A stretch of DNA of 64,000 nt, taken from positions 1-64,000 of the forward strand of contig NZ_BMTT01000014.1 in the NCBI RefSeq assembly GCF_014649815.1, given 5' to 3'. Below the pieces are notes generated by a model. The model saw only the letters and a list, made by a program, of their open reading frames with translations. It was not told the origin of the DNA and did not search any database. This DNA is from Streptomyces mutabilis (lineage in GTDB: Bacteria > Actinomycetota > Actinomycetes > Streptomycetales > Streptomycetaceae). The position numbers and the translations under genes were made by a program. Positions 17,854 to 26,340 of the stretch are shown piece by piece (the first letter of the stretch is position 1; each line of letters opens with the position of its first letter).

Positions 17854-18104
17854 GCGACTGGCTGTACGCACCGGACGTCGTGGCGTCGGGGGCGGACCTG
17901 TCTCGGTCGGTGGAACTGTTCCACCGGGTCAACACGCAGGACTTCGCGGCCTGCGAGCGGACCCGGCCGGCCATGTCGTCCCGGGCCTACCGCGCGGGCG
18001 GCGTGCTGGTGCCGACCGAGCACCACATCGGGACGTTCCACGAGTGGCTGCTGGGGCGGCTCGACGTCGCCGAGGGCCGGGACCGCCCCCGGCACCTGTC
18101 CTAA
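17850..18104 (+). pseudogene. C-terminal remnant of a Rieske-type aromatic-ring / betaine oxygenase alpha subunit
   Basis: An 84-codon frame ends at 18104. It reads like the extreme C terminus of a ring-hydroxylating dioxygenase large subunit: SVELFHRVNTQDFAACERTR followed by MSSRAYRAGGVLVPTEHHIG and FHEWLLGRL. The frame continues open upstream, but that sequence is the shadow of the membrane-protein gene and bears no Rieske (CxH...CxxH) or iron-binding motif. The rest of the enzyme is therefore missing and this is a deletion remnant. Identification is by remembered family pattern. Confidence 0.7.
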
Positions 18105-18110
18105 GGCGGC

Positions 18111-21100
18111 TCAGGCCGGTGCCTGCGCGGGGCGCTTGAACATCCGCGTGGCCGTGATCTCACTGTGCACCGTCTCGCCCTCGCCGTCACCGGCCCAGGT
18201 CGGCTGGGGCAGTCCCGGCCTGAGGTGTTCCTCCACGCTGATGTACTTCAGTCCGGCCCTGAGGTCGGCGTCGTTGCGCAACCGGATGACCAGCGGGAAC
18301 TCGGCCAGCGCGGTCGTGTCGAACAGACCCGTGGTGTAGAGCAGCTGTACGCCGAGCGCGTCGGAGACGGCCCGCTGCAGCTCCAACAGGTAGGTGGCGT
18401 TGGCCCGACCGATGGGGTTGTCGAGGAAGAGGGTGCCGGCGTGACGGTGCCGGTCGCGGCCCCGGTCGTTGCTGCGGAGCGCGGCCATCGTGCAGTACAG
18501 AGCGATGGCCGCGGTGAGCAGCTGACCGCCGGAGAAGACGTCACCCATCTGGCCGACGGGGACGCGCTCGGCGCGCAGTACGGCGTCCGGCTTGAGGATC
18601 TCGACGGCGACGCCCTTGGGCTGCAGGGCGGCGGCGACGCCGCGCAGCAGCAGGGACATACCGTCGCGGCGCAGGTCGGAGTTCTTCTTGACGGCCGCGC
18701 GGGTGGCCTCGTCGACGACCTCGCCCAGCCGCTCGGTGAGGGTGGCCTGATCGGGTTCCTCGAAACGGATGCGCAGGAACTCCTGCCCGGACCACTCGCC
18801 GAGCCCTTCCGGCAGCCGGGACAGCCGCTGGGCGGACCGGAGGGTGGCGAGGGCCGACTCCACCAGACCGCGCAGCCGGTCCACGATCGAGTCGCGGTTG
18901 CGTTCCAGCTGGGCCAGTTCGTCGGTGAGGACGCGGAGCCGGGGCGCGAAGGCCTCGGCCCACTTGGCGGCGTGCTCGGGCAGCGCGGAGGCGGGCAGCT
19001 CGCGGATCTGCTGGCGGGCGGGGGTGCGGACCTGCTCGTAGCGGGTGGAGTTGGCGTGCCGGACGAGAACGTCGCTCGCCTCGCGCACGGCGGCCTCGGC
19101 GGCGGAGAGGTCGGCGGCGCAGCCGCGCAGCGAGCGGCGGGCCTCGGCGGCGGACCGGCGGGCGTCCTCCAAGGCGTCCGGGTAGGGCTCGGGCTCGTCC
19201 TGCTCCTCATCGGACGCGTGCTCGCGCAGCAGGTCGCGGAGCATGGCTGCGATCTCGTCGAAGCCGCCGGCCGCGTCCTCGGCGGCGCGATGGGCGTCGA
19301 GCAGTGCGGCGTGGGCCTCGCGCGCGTGGGCCAGCGCCTCGGTGCGGGAGGAGAGTTCGCCGGTCGCCGTGCGCAGGAGCGTCTGGGCGTGTTCGGCGTC
19401 GCTCGGGACGAGCTCTTCGGGGAGTCCGGTGTGGGCGTCGCCGTCCTCGGGCGCGTGGCGTTCGGCCTCGCCGCGCAGCCGGCCGAGCTGCTCGCTCGCG
19501 GTGGACATGCGGGTCTCCAGGAGCTGGACCAGTTCCTCCGCGCGGGCGGCGGCGGCCTGCCGGGAGGGCCCGTCGGAGCCGTCGGGTGACTCCAGCAGCT
19601 GGGCGGCCCTGGCGCGGACCTTGTTGCTGAGCCGGTCCAGTTCGGCTCGGGCGGCGCTCTCGTCGCTCTCCGCGCGGGCCTGCTCGGCGCGCAGGTCGGC
19701 GCCGACGCCGACCTTCTCGTACACCTGGGACGCGGCCCGGTAGGCCTCGCGGAGGTCCGGCAGGGACGCCTTCGCCTTCGGCGCCTCCGTGCCGTCCTCG
19801 GCTGCCTCTTCCGGTACGTCGTCGGGGGCGCCGGCGATCTCGGAGCGCTCGGCGCGCAGCGCGCGGGCGGTGCGGCGGGCGTCGTCGGCGGCCCGCTGGG
19901 CGGCGCGACGGTCCTCGTCGGCGGCGCGGGCGCGCTCCAGACAGGCCTGGGCGCGGGCCTCGGCCTCGGCGCCCTCGTCGGCCAGCTCACGGAGCCTGGC
20001 CTGCCAGCCCGCGCGTTCCCGCAGCCGGAAGGCGAGGCCCGCGAGCGCGTCGGCGGCGCGGCGGGCCTTCTGCGCGGCCTCCTGCCGCTCGTCCCGCACC
20101 CGTACGGCCTCGGCGGCGCTCTCCTCGGCCTCGGCCCGCACGGTGCGCGCCTCGGTCAGCTCGGCCTCGGTCTCCTCGGCGAAGGCCTGCGCTTCCTCGG
20201 CGGTCCGGGCCAGTTCGGCGAGGCGGCCGGCGGGGCAGCCGGTGCGCCAGGAGGCGAGCCGGGCCGCCAGTTCCCGGTCCTTGCCGAGCCGGGCGGCGAG
20301 GGTGCGGATCTCCTCGTCCCGCTCCGCCGCCCGGGCGCGCAGCGCGTGCCGTTCCTCGTCGGCGGCGTGCTCGTCGTGCATGGCGGGGTTCGGCGGTACG
20401 AGGAAGACGTCCCCGGTGCCGGAGTCGGGGGCCGGGGTGGGCGCGAGCAGGGCGGCGGCCGTGCCTACGGCGACGGCGGAGCGCGGCAGCAGCGCGGCGT
20501 CGCCTAGGACCTCCCGGGCGCGGGTGTGCGAGTCGGGGTCGGTGATGATCACGCCGTCGACCAGCTCGGGCCGGGCGGCCAGGACCCGTGCGTGATCGGC
20601 GGGGTCGACGGCCTGGGCGAGGTAGCGCCAGCCGGGCAGGGCGGGGATGCCGTGCTCGCCGAGGAACTCGACGGTGGCCAGCACGTCCGGGCCGGGCGGC
20701 AGCAGTCCGCCGTCGCCGAGCGCGCCGAGGATGCGGGAATCGTCGGCCGCCGCGGTGCGGAGGTCGAACAGCTGGCGTTCGGCGGAGGAGACGGTGTCGT
20801 CGAGCAGTTCGCGCAGTTCCTCGGCGAAGCGGTCGAGCTCTTCGGCGGTCAGCGCGCCCTCGGCCGCCCGGTGCGCGGCGGACGGGTCGCCGGCGTCCGT
20901 GTCCTGTCGGGGCTGCGGGATGCCGGGGCGGGAACCGGTGGCCAGGCCGAGCAGTCCGGCGAGCCGTTCCTCGCCCGCCAGCGCCTCGGCGGTGCGGAGT
21001 TCGGCCTCGTGGGCGCGCCGGGCCGCGGTGGCCGCGTCCGCGGCGCGGGCGGCCGTCAGTTCGGCGCGGCTCTCGGCGGCGGCGGCCTCGCGCGCGTGCT

Positions 21101-22781
21101 CCGTGGCCCTGCGTGCCGCCTCCCGGGCGGTGTCCCACGCCTCGACGGTCGTCTTCTCGGCGTCGCTGGCGGCGAGGGCGGCCCGGGCGGGGTCGGCGTC
21201 GGGTGCGCTGTCGTCGAGCCAGCCGGCGCGGACCGCTTCGGCGGTCTCCTGCTCGACCTCGGTGAGGCGCTGGCGCAGGTGTCCGGCCTCGCTGCGGGCG
21301 CGCTGGGCCTCGGTGGCGGCGGCGGTGGAGTCCCGATGGGCGGCGTCGCTGACCTCTTGGAGGGCGGCGGAGCGCTCCTCCTCCTCGTTGGCGTGGTGCT
21401 CGGCCTTGCCGGCCGCGGCGTGCAGGGCGCGGACGAGGTCGACGGCCGCCTCGGCGCGGGCGGCGAGCGCGGGGGCCGCGTCCCGTTCGGCCTCCTGGAT
21501 GGCGGCGGAGACGCGGGCGACGCGGTCGGCGGCGGCGCGGTGGCGCAGGACGGCTTCGGCGGCCTGCCAGGCGGAGTGCAGGGTGCGTGCGTCGGCGAGT
21601 TCGCGCTTCTGCGCGGCGGCGGACTTCTCGGCTGCGGCCAGGGCCAGTGAGGCGTGCCGGTAGGCGAGTTCGGCGGCGATGAGGGCGCTGCGGTCCCGGG
21701 CGGACTCGGCGTGCGTGACGGCGTAGGCGGCGGCGGTGACCCGCTGGGCGAGGTCGCCCGCCCGGACCCGCTCCTGGGCACCGCGCGCGGAGAGCCGGCG
21801 CGCCAGGCTCCTGGTCCGGCGTTCGGCGGCGGTGTGGATGTCGCGGGCGCGGGCGCGGGCTTCGGTGGCCTCGACGATGCGGCCGAGGAGGTCGACGGAG
21901 CCGGCGGTGAAGTCGCGTTCGGCGATGAGTTCGGCGCGGCGGCCGAGCTTGTTGCCGAAGCCGCCCACCAGGTCGGCGAGTCCGTCGGTGTCGCGGGTGT
22001 CGGTGACGGCGCGCAGGAGGAGATCGGTGAAGTCGGAGTCCTTCTTGACCGCGAAGAGGCCGGCGGCCTCGCCCTCGTCGGCGTTCATCTCGCGCTGGTA
22101 ACGGAAGAGTTCGGGGTCGAGTCCGAGGTCGCCGAGGTGCTCGATCCAGCGGTCGTGGATCTCCTCCCAGTGCACCTCCAGGTGCGGGTATGCCTTCCCT
22201 GCCTCGGTGATGGCGTCCCGGAAGCCCTTCATGGTGCGCCGCCGGCCCTGGGCGCCGGAGACGCCCTCGACGGGCGGGCGGACGGCGGTGGCCTCGGCCA
22301 CGGGCAGGTTGTCCAGGGTCAGTCCGGGGCCGGGACGGAAGGAGTACCAGGCCTCGGCGAACTTCCGCGGGTCGTTGGAGACCTGGCGCCCGCGCCACTC
22401 GCTCACCTTGCCGGCGACGACGCACTCACCGGTCTGCACGTGCTGCCATTCCAGCGCCACGTGTCCGCAGTCATCGGCGAGCAGGAACTTGCGCAGCACG
22501 CCGGAGCTGGCGCCGCCCAGGGTGTTGCGGTGGCCCGGCAGCATCACCGAGAAGATCAGCTTGAGCAGCACGGACTTGCCGCCGCCGTTCTCCAGGAACA
22601 GCACGCCGGCGGGCGCGGGCCGGCGCGGCGGGCCGACGGGCTCCTCCTCGAAGAACTCCGCCTGGGTGGGGGCGGGGTCGGGCACGGGCTCGCCGACACC
22701 GCGCAGGTCAAGCACGGTGTCGGCGTAGCGCGCACCGGCGGGTCCGATGGAGTAGAGGCGGACCCGGGACAGCTCGTACAT
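18111..22781 (-). CDS. large SMC/MukB-like ATPase of a condensin-type complex
   Basis: The protein is 1556 residues long with an ATP-binding N terminus (Walker A FLENGGGKSVLLKL, about residues 62-76). About 1100 residues of Ala/Glu/Arg-rich coiled coil follow. The C-terminal half-site has an ABC signature (DVFSGGQLLTAA, about 1415-1426) and a Walker B strand (GTLFLDNPIG, about 1449-1458). This is the layout of SMC, MukB, MksB and JetC proteins. Note LFLDN where most SMC proteins have an Asp-Glu pair. It is the last gene of a three-gene unit after a 293- and a 508-residue protein, the order of kleisin-KITE-SMC in MukFEB, Mks and Wadjet operons. It probably loads on DNA and extrudes or organises it. 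Confidence 0.8.
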   Translation of the reverse strand: MYELSRVRLYSIGPAGARYADTVLDLRGVGEPVPDPAPTQAEFFEEEPVGPPRRPAPAGVLFLENGGGKSVLLKLIFSVMLPGHRNTLGGASSGVLRKFLLADDCGHVALEWQHVQTGECVVAGKVSEWRGRQVSNDPRKFAEAWYSFRPGPGLTLDNLPVAEATAVRPPVEGVSGAQGRRRTMKGFRDAITEAGKAYPHLEVHWEEIHDRWIEHLGDLGLDPELFRYQREMNADEGEAAGLFAVKKDSDFTDLLLRAVTDTRDTDGLADLVGGFGNKLGRRAELIAERDFTAGSVDLLGRIVEATEARARARDIHTAAERRTRSLARRLSARGAQERVRAGDLAQRVTAAAYAVTHAESARDRSALIAAELAYRHASLALAAAEKSAAAQKRELADARTLHSAWQAAEAVLRHRAAADRVARVSAAIQEAERDAAPALAARAEAAVDLVRALHAAAGKAEHHANEEEERSAALQEVSDAAHRDSTAAATEAQRARSEAGHLRQRLTEVEQETAEAVRAGWLDDSAPDADPARAALAASDAEKTTVEAWDTAREAARRATEHAREAAAAESRAELTAARAADAATAARRAHEAELRTAEALAGEERLAGLLGLATGSRPGIPQPRQDTDAGDPSAAHRAAEGALTAEELDRFAEELRELLDDTVSSAERQLFDLRTAAADDSRILGALGDGGLLPPGPDVLATVEFLGEHGIPALPGWRYLAQAVDPADHARVLAARPELVDGVIITDPDSHTRAREVLGDAALLPRSAVAVGTAAALLAPTPAPDSGTGDVFLVPPNPAMHDEHAADEERHALRARAAERDEEIRTLAARLGKDRELAARLASWRTGCPAGRLAELARTAEEAQAFAEETEAELTEARTVRAEAEESAAEAVRVRDERQEAAQKARRAADALAGLAFRLRERAGWQARLRELADEGAEAEARAQACLERARAADEDRRAAQRAADDARRTARALRAERSEIAGAPDDVPEEAAEDGTEAPKAKASLPDLREAYRAASQVYEKVGVGADLRAEQARAESDESAARAELDRLSNKVRARAAQLLESPDGSDGPSRQAAAARAEELVQLLETRMSTASEQLGRLRGEAERHAPEDGDAHTGLPEELVPSDAEHAQTLLRTATGELSSRTEALAHAREAHAALLDAHRAAEDAAGGFDEIAAMLRDLLREHASDEEQDEPEPYPDALEDARRSAAEARRSLRGCAADLSAAEAAVREASDVLVRHANSTRYEQVRTPARQQIRELPASALPEHAAKWAEAFAPRLRVLTDELAQLERNRDSIVDRLRGLVESALATLRSAQRLSRLPEGLGEWSGQEFLRIRFEEPDQATLTERLGEVVDEATRAAVKKNSDLRRDGMSLLLRGVAAALQPKGVAVEILKPDAVLRAERVPVGQMGDVFSGGQLLTAAIALYCTMAALRSNDRGRDRHRHAGTLFLDNPIGRANATYLLELQRAVSDALGVQLLYTTGLFDTTALAEFPLVIRLRNDADLRAGLKYISVEEHLRPGLPQPTWAGDGEGETVHSEITATRMFKRPAQAPA

Positions 22782-22843
22782 GGCGGACTCTCGTAAGTCT
22801 TCGGGTAGTCGGGGGCGGGCGACGTTCGGCGGCGGGCAGGTGG

Positions 22844-23725
22844 TCAGGAGCCGTGGAAGGGCAGCCCGGCGTCGGCCACCAGCTCCAGGTCGTCCGTCTC
22901 GTCGGCGGGCAGCAGTGTCGCCGTGCCGTCGGTGACGGGGACGATGCCCAGGTCCAGCAGCTCGGTCATGGCGGCGCTGCCCGCCATGTCGCGGACCTGG
23001 AGCTGGTAGCGGGCCGTGGTGCGGTACGTGCCGCCGTTGTCGTCGCCGGTGCGCTGGAGGAAGCCGGACTCGGTGAGGAAGGCGGCGGCCTTGCCGACGA
23101 TGCCGGTGGTGGAGCCGGGGAGTCTGCGCGCGTCCTTGGTGGCGCCGGTGGAGCTGCGCCGGGCCCAGATCCGCCAGGCGGCCTCCAGACCGGGCGCGTC
23201 GGTGGCCGGGTCGGTGTTCTCGCCCCGCTCCTCGGCCCGCTCCTCCAGGCGCCGGCAGGCCTGGCGGACGAAGGCGTCCACTCCGTTGACCGTGACCCGG
23301 CCGATGTAGCCGTCGTCGGCGAGGTCCTCGGGGCGCGGGTAGGCCATGGCGGCGACGGCGAGGTGGGCGAGGCCGTGCAGGAAGCGGTCGCCGGAGTCGG
23401 TGGCGGCGCGACGCGCGTAGTCGCCCATGCGGACGGCGAAGACCGAGTCCTCGGCGGCGGTGACGGCCATGCCCGCGCGCGGCGACACCTCAAGGACGAC
23501 CAGCCCGAGGCCGGCGGCCACGGCGTCGGCGAGGCGGGCGAAGGGCGGGTCCTCACGGTAGCGGCGCAGCAGGTCGGCGTACTCCTGGTCGCGGGCCGGG
23601 AGCAGCTTGGGCTGGAGCCCGAAGGCGACGAGTCGCGCCGCGTCGGCGGCGTCGGCGGGCGTGACGGCCGCGGTGGCCGGTGCGGCGCCCGCTTCCGGTC
23701 CGCTCCGGTCGACGTGCTCGGTCAC
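22844..23725 (-). CDS. putative MukE/MksE/JetB-like accessory subunit
   Basis: This 293-residue soluble protein has the position and size of the small winged-helix (KITE) subunit of MukFEB/Mks/Jet condensins. No diagnostic motif is visible by eye. The assignment comes from lying between a larger protein and the SMC-like gene, and from helical segments such as DAFVRQACRRLEERAEER and a winged-helix-like stretch (GIVGKAAAFLTESGFLQR). It starts with GTG 23725 behind a strong GAGGAG, and that GTG overlaps the stop of the 29-codon ORF (GTGA). The SMC gene follows after 62 bases. Confidence 0.6.
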   Translation of the reverse strand: MTEHVDRSGPEAGAAPATAAVTPADAADAARLVAFGLQPKLLPARDQEYADLLRRYREDPPFARLADAVAAGLGLVVLEVSPRAGMAVTAAEDSVFAVRMGDYARRAATDSGDRFLHGLAHLAVAAMAYPRPEDLADDGYIGRVTVNGVDAFVRQACRRLEERAEERGENTDPATDAPGLEAAWRIWARRSSTGATKDARRLPGSTTGIVGKAAAFLTESGFLQRTGDDNGGTYRTTARYQLQVRDMAGSAAMTELLDLGIVPVTDGTATLLPADETDDLELVADAGLPFHGS

Positions 23726-23811
23726 GGTCGGTTCTCCTCGCTGTGCTGGTGCTGGTGGTGCTCAGGGGCCTGGTGTTGCTCGGGGCACTGGTGCCGTCGA
23801 CGGGTTCTCAT
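23722..23811 (-). CDS. 29-codon His/Gln-rich small ORF coupled to both neighbours
   Basis: An ATG at 23811 overlaps the stop codon of the upstream gene (ATGA). The frame runs 29 codons and its TGA overlaps the GTG of the next gene (GTGA, 23725-23722). The peptide starts MRTRRRHQCPEQHQ and continues with HHQHQH before ending EENRP, so it is basic, then rich in His and Gln with one Cys. The ribosome binding site of the next gene lies inside it. It may be a real small protein, or mainly a device that keeps ribosomes moving between the two subunit genes. The CAC/CAG repeats could also be simple sequence. Confidence 0.4.
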   Translation of the reverse strand: MRTRRRHQCPEQHQAPEHHQHQHSEENRP

Positions 23812-25334
23812 GCCGCCTCCGTGCGGTCGGCGGCCATTCCGGCCGCGTCCAGCAGTGCCGTGCCGACGATGAGGTCGGCGCCGCCGAACTCGGGGTCGTC
23901 CAGCTCGGTGCCGTCGTCCACGGCGAACAGCAGTTTCGGCTCGCCCTGCCGGTATGCCGTGCCGACCGGCGGGCTGGCCGCGTGGACGGCCAGCAGGGCG
24001 ACGAGGTACGGCAGGTCGGGGTCCTGGGCGCGGGCGTCGGCCAGCAGCCCGGAAAGCCGGCGCGGGGCGTCGTGCGGCAGGTCGAGCAGTTCCATCGCCG
24101 TCGCGAGCTGCTCCTCGCTGAAGCGGCTGTCGTCCGGGGTGGCGATCAGATCGGGTTCCGGCATCTCCGCGCCGAGGTGCTCCCGCTCCACGGGCGGGGT
24201 CAGCAGGATGTCGACGAGGTCGCCGACCCGGACGGAGACGGGCGTGCGCAGACCGGTGCCGTGGGCGAAGAAGGCGTCGGTGACGCGGAGCGCCTGTTCC
24301 AGGGGCAGCGGCAGGACCGGGGCGACGAGGTGGCCGTACAGGTCCAGGCCCGAGGTCGTCAGCGGGGTGGCGAAGGCCTGCCGGTCCTGCTCGGCGCGGA
24401 AGAGCGGGCCGGCCTCCAGGAGGCGGGACTGGAGTTGGGTGTGGCGGCGGATGCAGTCCTTGACGATGTCGACGAGCTCGGCTGCGCGGCGCTTGTGCTC
24501 GGGGTCCTCGGACTCGTCCCGTGCCTTGCGGATGTTGGTGAGGATCGCGTTCTCGTGGCGGTACCGGTCTGCGACGTGCTCCAGGGCCTCGGCGATCATG
24601 TCGGGGACGGCACTCAGCCAGTCGACCGCGCGGACGTTGCGCCGGGTGGCGTCCAGGGCCTTGCGCAGGGTCTCCGAGTACTGCACGGTCCGGTACCGGG
24701 CCTGTTCGGCCGCGAGCTGGGCGTCGGCGAGCCGGCCGCGGCTGATCAGCACCTCCAGCTTGACCTCGGCGGCGATCTGGGCGCTGGTGACGTCGGTGTC
24801 CAGGGCGCCGACGAGGACGTTGACCGCCTCGTCGGTGGTGCGCAGGTAGACGGTGCCGCCGGGGCCGGGGACCTCCTCCAGCAACTTGAAGTCGTAGTCG
24901 CGGCGCACATAGGTGCCGTCCGGGCCGAAAGTGCCGTACACCGCGCGGAAGCCGCGGTCGACGCTGCCGACGTTGATCAGGTTCTCCAGGACCCATCGGG
25001 CCACTCGCTCGTGCTCGGCGACGGGCCGCGCCGGGGCCTGCGCGGCGACGCGCGGAACGAGCCGGGCGACGATCTGGTCGTGGTCGGCGCCGGTGTCGAA
25101 ATCCATGTTGAGCGTGACGAGGTCGATGGCGGCGAGGGCGACCTCCGCCATGCCGTACACCGAGTACTCACCCGCGAGGTTGGCCTTGCGCGCGTCGAGG
25201 TCGTGCAGCGGCGCCGTGCAGGCGAGCGCGCGCAGCCGCCGCGCCAGTCCCTCGTCGGCGGCCGGACCCGGGGCAGGGCGCGGCCCCGCGCTGAGCTGGG
25301 GCGGAACGCTGTCCGTCGATGCAGGCGAAGTCAC
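23808..25334 (-). CDS. putative kleisin-like subunit (MukF/MksF/JetA type)
   Basis: The first gene of the condensin-like unit encodes 508 residues, largely helical, with segments compatible with a winged-helix N-terminal domain (HERVARWVLENLINVGSV) and a long helical middle (RYRTVQYSETLRKALDATRR). Size and gene order match MukF/JetA. Sequence identity to known kleisins cannot be judged by eye. GTG 25334 is taken as the start; a TTG at 25364 is the only alternative. A TAGTCT about eight bases ahead of the GTG raises the possibility of a leaderless transcript. The unit has no JetD/MksG-like nuclease gene on either side. Confidence 0.55.
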   Translation of the reverse strand: MTSPASTDSVPPQLSAGPRPAPGPAADEGLARRLRALACTAPLHDLDARKANLAGEYSVYGMAEVALAAIDLVTLNMDFDTGADHDQIVARLVPRVAAQAPARPVAEHERVARWVLENLINVGSVDRGFRAVYGTFGPDGTYVRRDYDFKLLEEVPGPGGTVYLRTTDEAVNVLVGALDTDVTSAQIAAEVKLEVLISRGRLADAQLAAEQARYRTVQYSETLRKALDATRRNVRAVDWLSAVPDMIAEALEHVADRYRHENAILTNIRKARDESEDPEHKRRAAELVDIVKDCIRRHTQLQSRLLEAGPLFRAEQDRQAFATPLTTSGLDLYGHLVAPVLPLPLEQALRVTDAFFAHGTGLRTPVSVRVGDLVDILLTPPVEREHLGAEMPEPDLIATPDDSRFSEEQLATAMELLDLPHDAPRRLSGLLADARAQDPDLPYLVALLAVHAASPPVGTAYRQGEPKLLFAVDDGTELDDPEFGGADLIVGTALLDAAGMAADRTEAA

Positions 25335-25374
25335 GGTGGACAGACTAGGTCCTCGGTCTGACAACGACCCAAAC

Positions 25375-25416
25375 GACGCGGACGGCCCCCGACGCGACAG
25401 CGACGCGGACGGCCCC
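25375..25416. repeat. 15-base direct repeat upstream of the condensin-like operon
   Basis: GACGCGGACGGCCCC occurs at 25375-25389 and again at 25402-25416, 27 bases apart, in the 134-base gap between the GntR gene end and the kleisin-like gene start. It could bind a regulator or be simple GC-rich duplication. Confidence 0.35.
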
Positions 25417-25468
25417 GGGCCCGACGGACGTCGGCCCCCGCCCGACGGACAACGAGCCCCAGGAGAAC

Positions 25469-26164
25469 CTAGGCCTCGTCCCCGACCCGCCGCAGATAGA
25501 CCTCCACGACCCGGTTCAGTGAGTTCTCGAGGTAGACGGCGAGCAGACGCGCCGCCGTCTCGCGCTCGCCGGCCCGCAGGGTGTCGAGGATCTCCGCGTT
25601 GCGCGCGATGTAGGGCTCGTGCAGGCGCCGCGGGTCGTCCACCACATGGAAGGCGAGGCGCAGTTCGGCGAAGACGCTGCGCATCAACTCGTCGGTGCGC
25701 TCGCTGCCTGCGAGGGCGACCAGTTCCCGGTGGAAGTGGATGTTGGCCGTACCCACGCCTTTCCAGTCACCTTCGCGGGCCGACCGCCGCCCCTCCTCCA
25801 CCGCCTCGGCGAGGCCGTCCAGGGTGTACGGCGGTTGCTCCAGCCCGCGGACGACGGCGCACTCGACGAGGGTGCGGGTGCGGTAGATGTCCTCGACGTC
25901 CTCGACGGTCAGGACCCGGACGAAGACGCCCCGGTTAAGCTCGTGGACGAGCAGGCGTTCGTGCGTGAGCAGCCGGAACGACTCGCGCAGGGTGTTGCGG
26001 GAGACCCCGAGCGCACCGCCGATGCTGTCCTCCGACAACCGGGTGCCGGGCGGGAAGTAGCCCTCGGCGATCCGGCTCCTGAGGATGTCCGAGACCCGCT
26101 CCGCGGTACTGGTCCGCCCGAGGAGGGCACGGTCGTCCGCCAGACCCGTCAACTGCTCAGCCAT
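25469..26164 (-). CDS. GntR-family transcriptional regulator (FadR/FCD type)
   Basis: This 231-residue regulator has a winged-helix GntR DNA-binding domain ([20 protein letters not shown] and [20 protein letters not shown], residues about 23-70). A helical FCD-type effector domain follows ([48 protein letters not shown]). It diverges from an MFS gene across 176 bases holding a perfect 19-base palindrome, its likely operator. By context it controls uptake and use of a small acid or 5-oxoproline-related compound. It most likely acts as a repressor released by the substrate. Confidence 0.92.
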   Translation of the reverse strand: MAEQLTGLADDRALLGRTSTAERVSDILRSRIAEGYFPPGTRLSEDSIGGALGVSRNTLRESFRLLTHERLLVHELNRGVFVRVLTVEDVEDIYRTRTLVECAVVRGLEQPPYTLDGLAEAVEEGRRSAREGDWKGVGTANIHFHRELVALAGSERTDELMRSVFAELRLAFHVVDDPRRLHEPYIARNAEILDTLRAGERETAARLLAVYLENSLNRVVEVYLRRVGDEA

Positions 26165-26212
26165 GCCCGGAATTCAATCGCAGATACCAGAACGAAACAA
26201 CATGGGTATTGA

Positions 26213-26231
26213 GGGATCGTTGAACGATCCC
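26213..26231. promoter_or_regulatory. perfect palindrome, probable GntR operator
   Basis: GGGATCGTTGAACGATCCC consists of 9-base arms around one central G. It lies between the divergent regulator (start 26164) and transporter (start 26341) genes. Size and symmetry fit operators of FadR-subfamily GntR proteins. Confidence 0.6.
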
Positions 26232-26340
26232 CTACGGTGCCGTCAGTGTCGTACGGCGCCCGCTCCGCTCACCGCGCCGCCGCAGCGACTCACCCGCTCA
26301 GATCAGGAAGCACCCTCCGTCCTCCCACTGCGAGGTGCCC

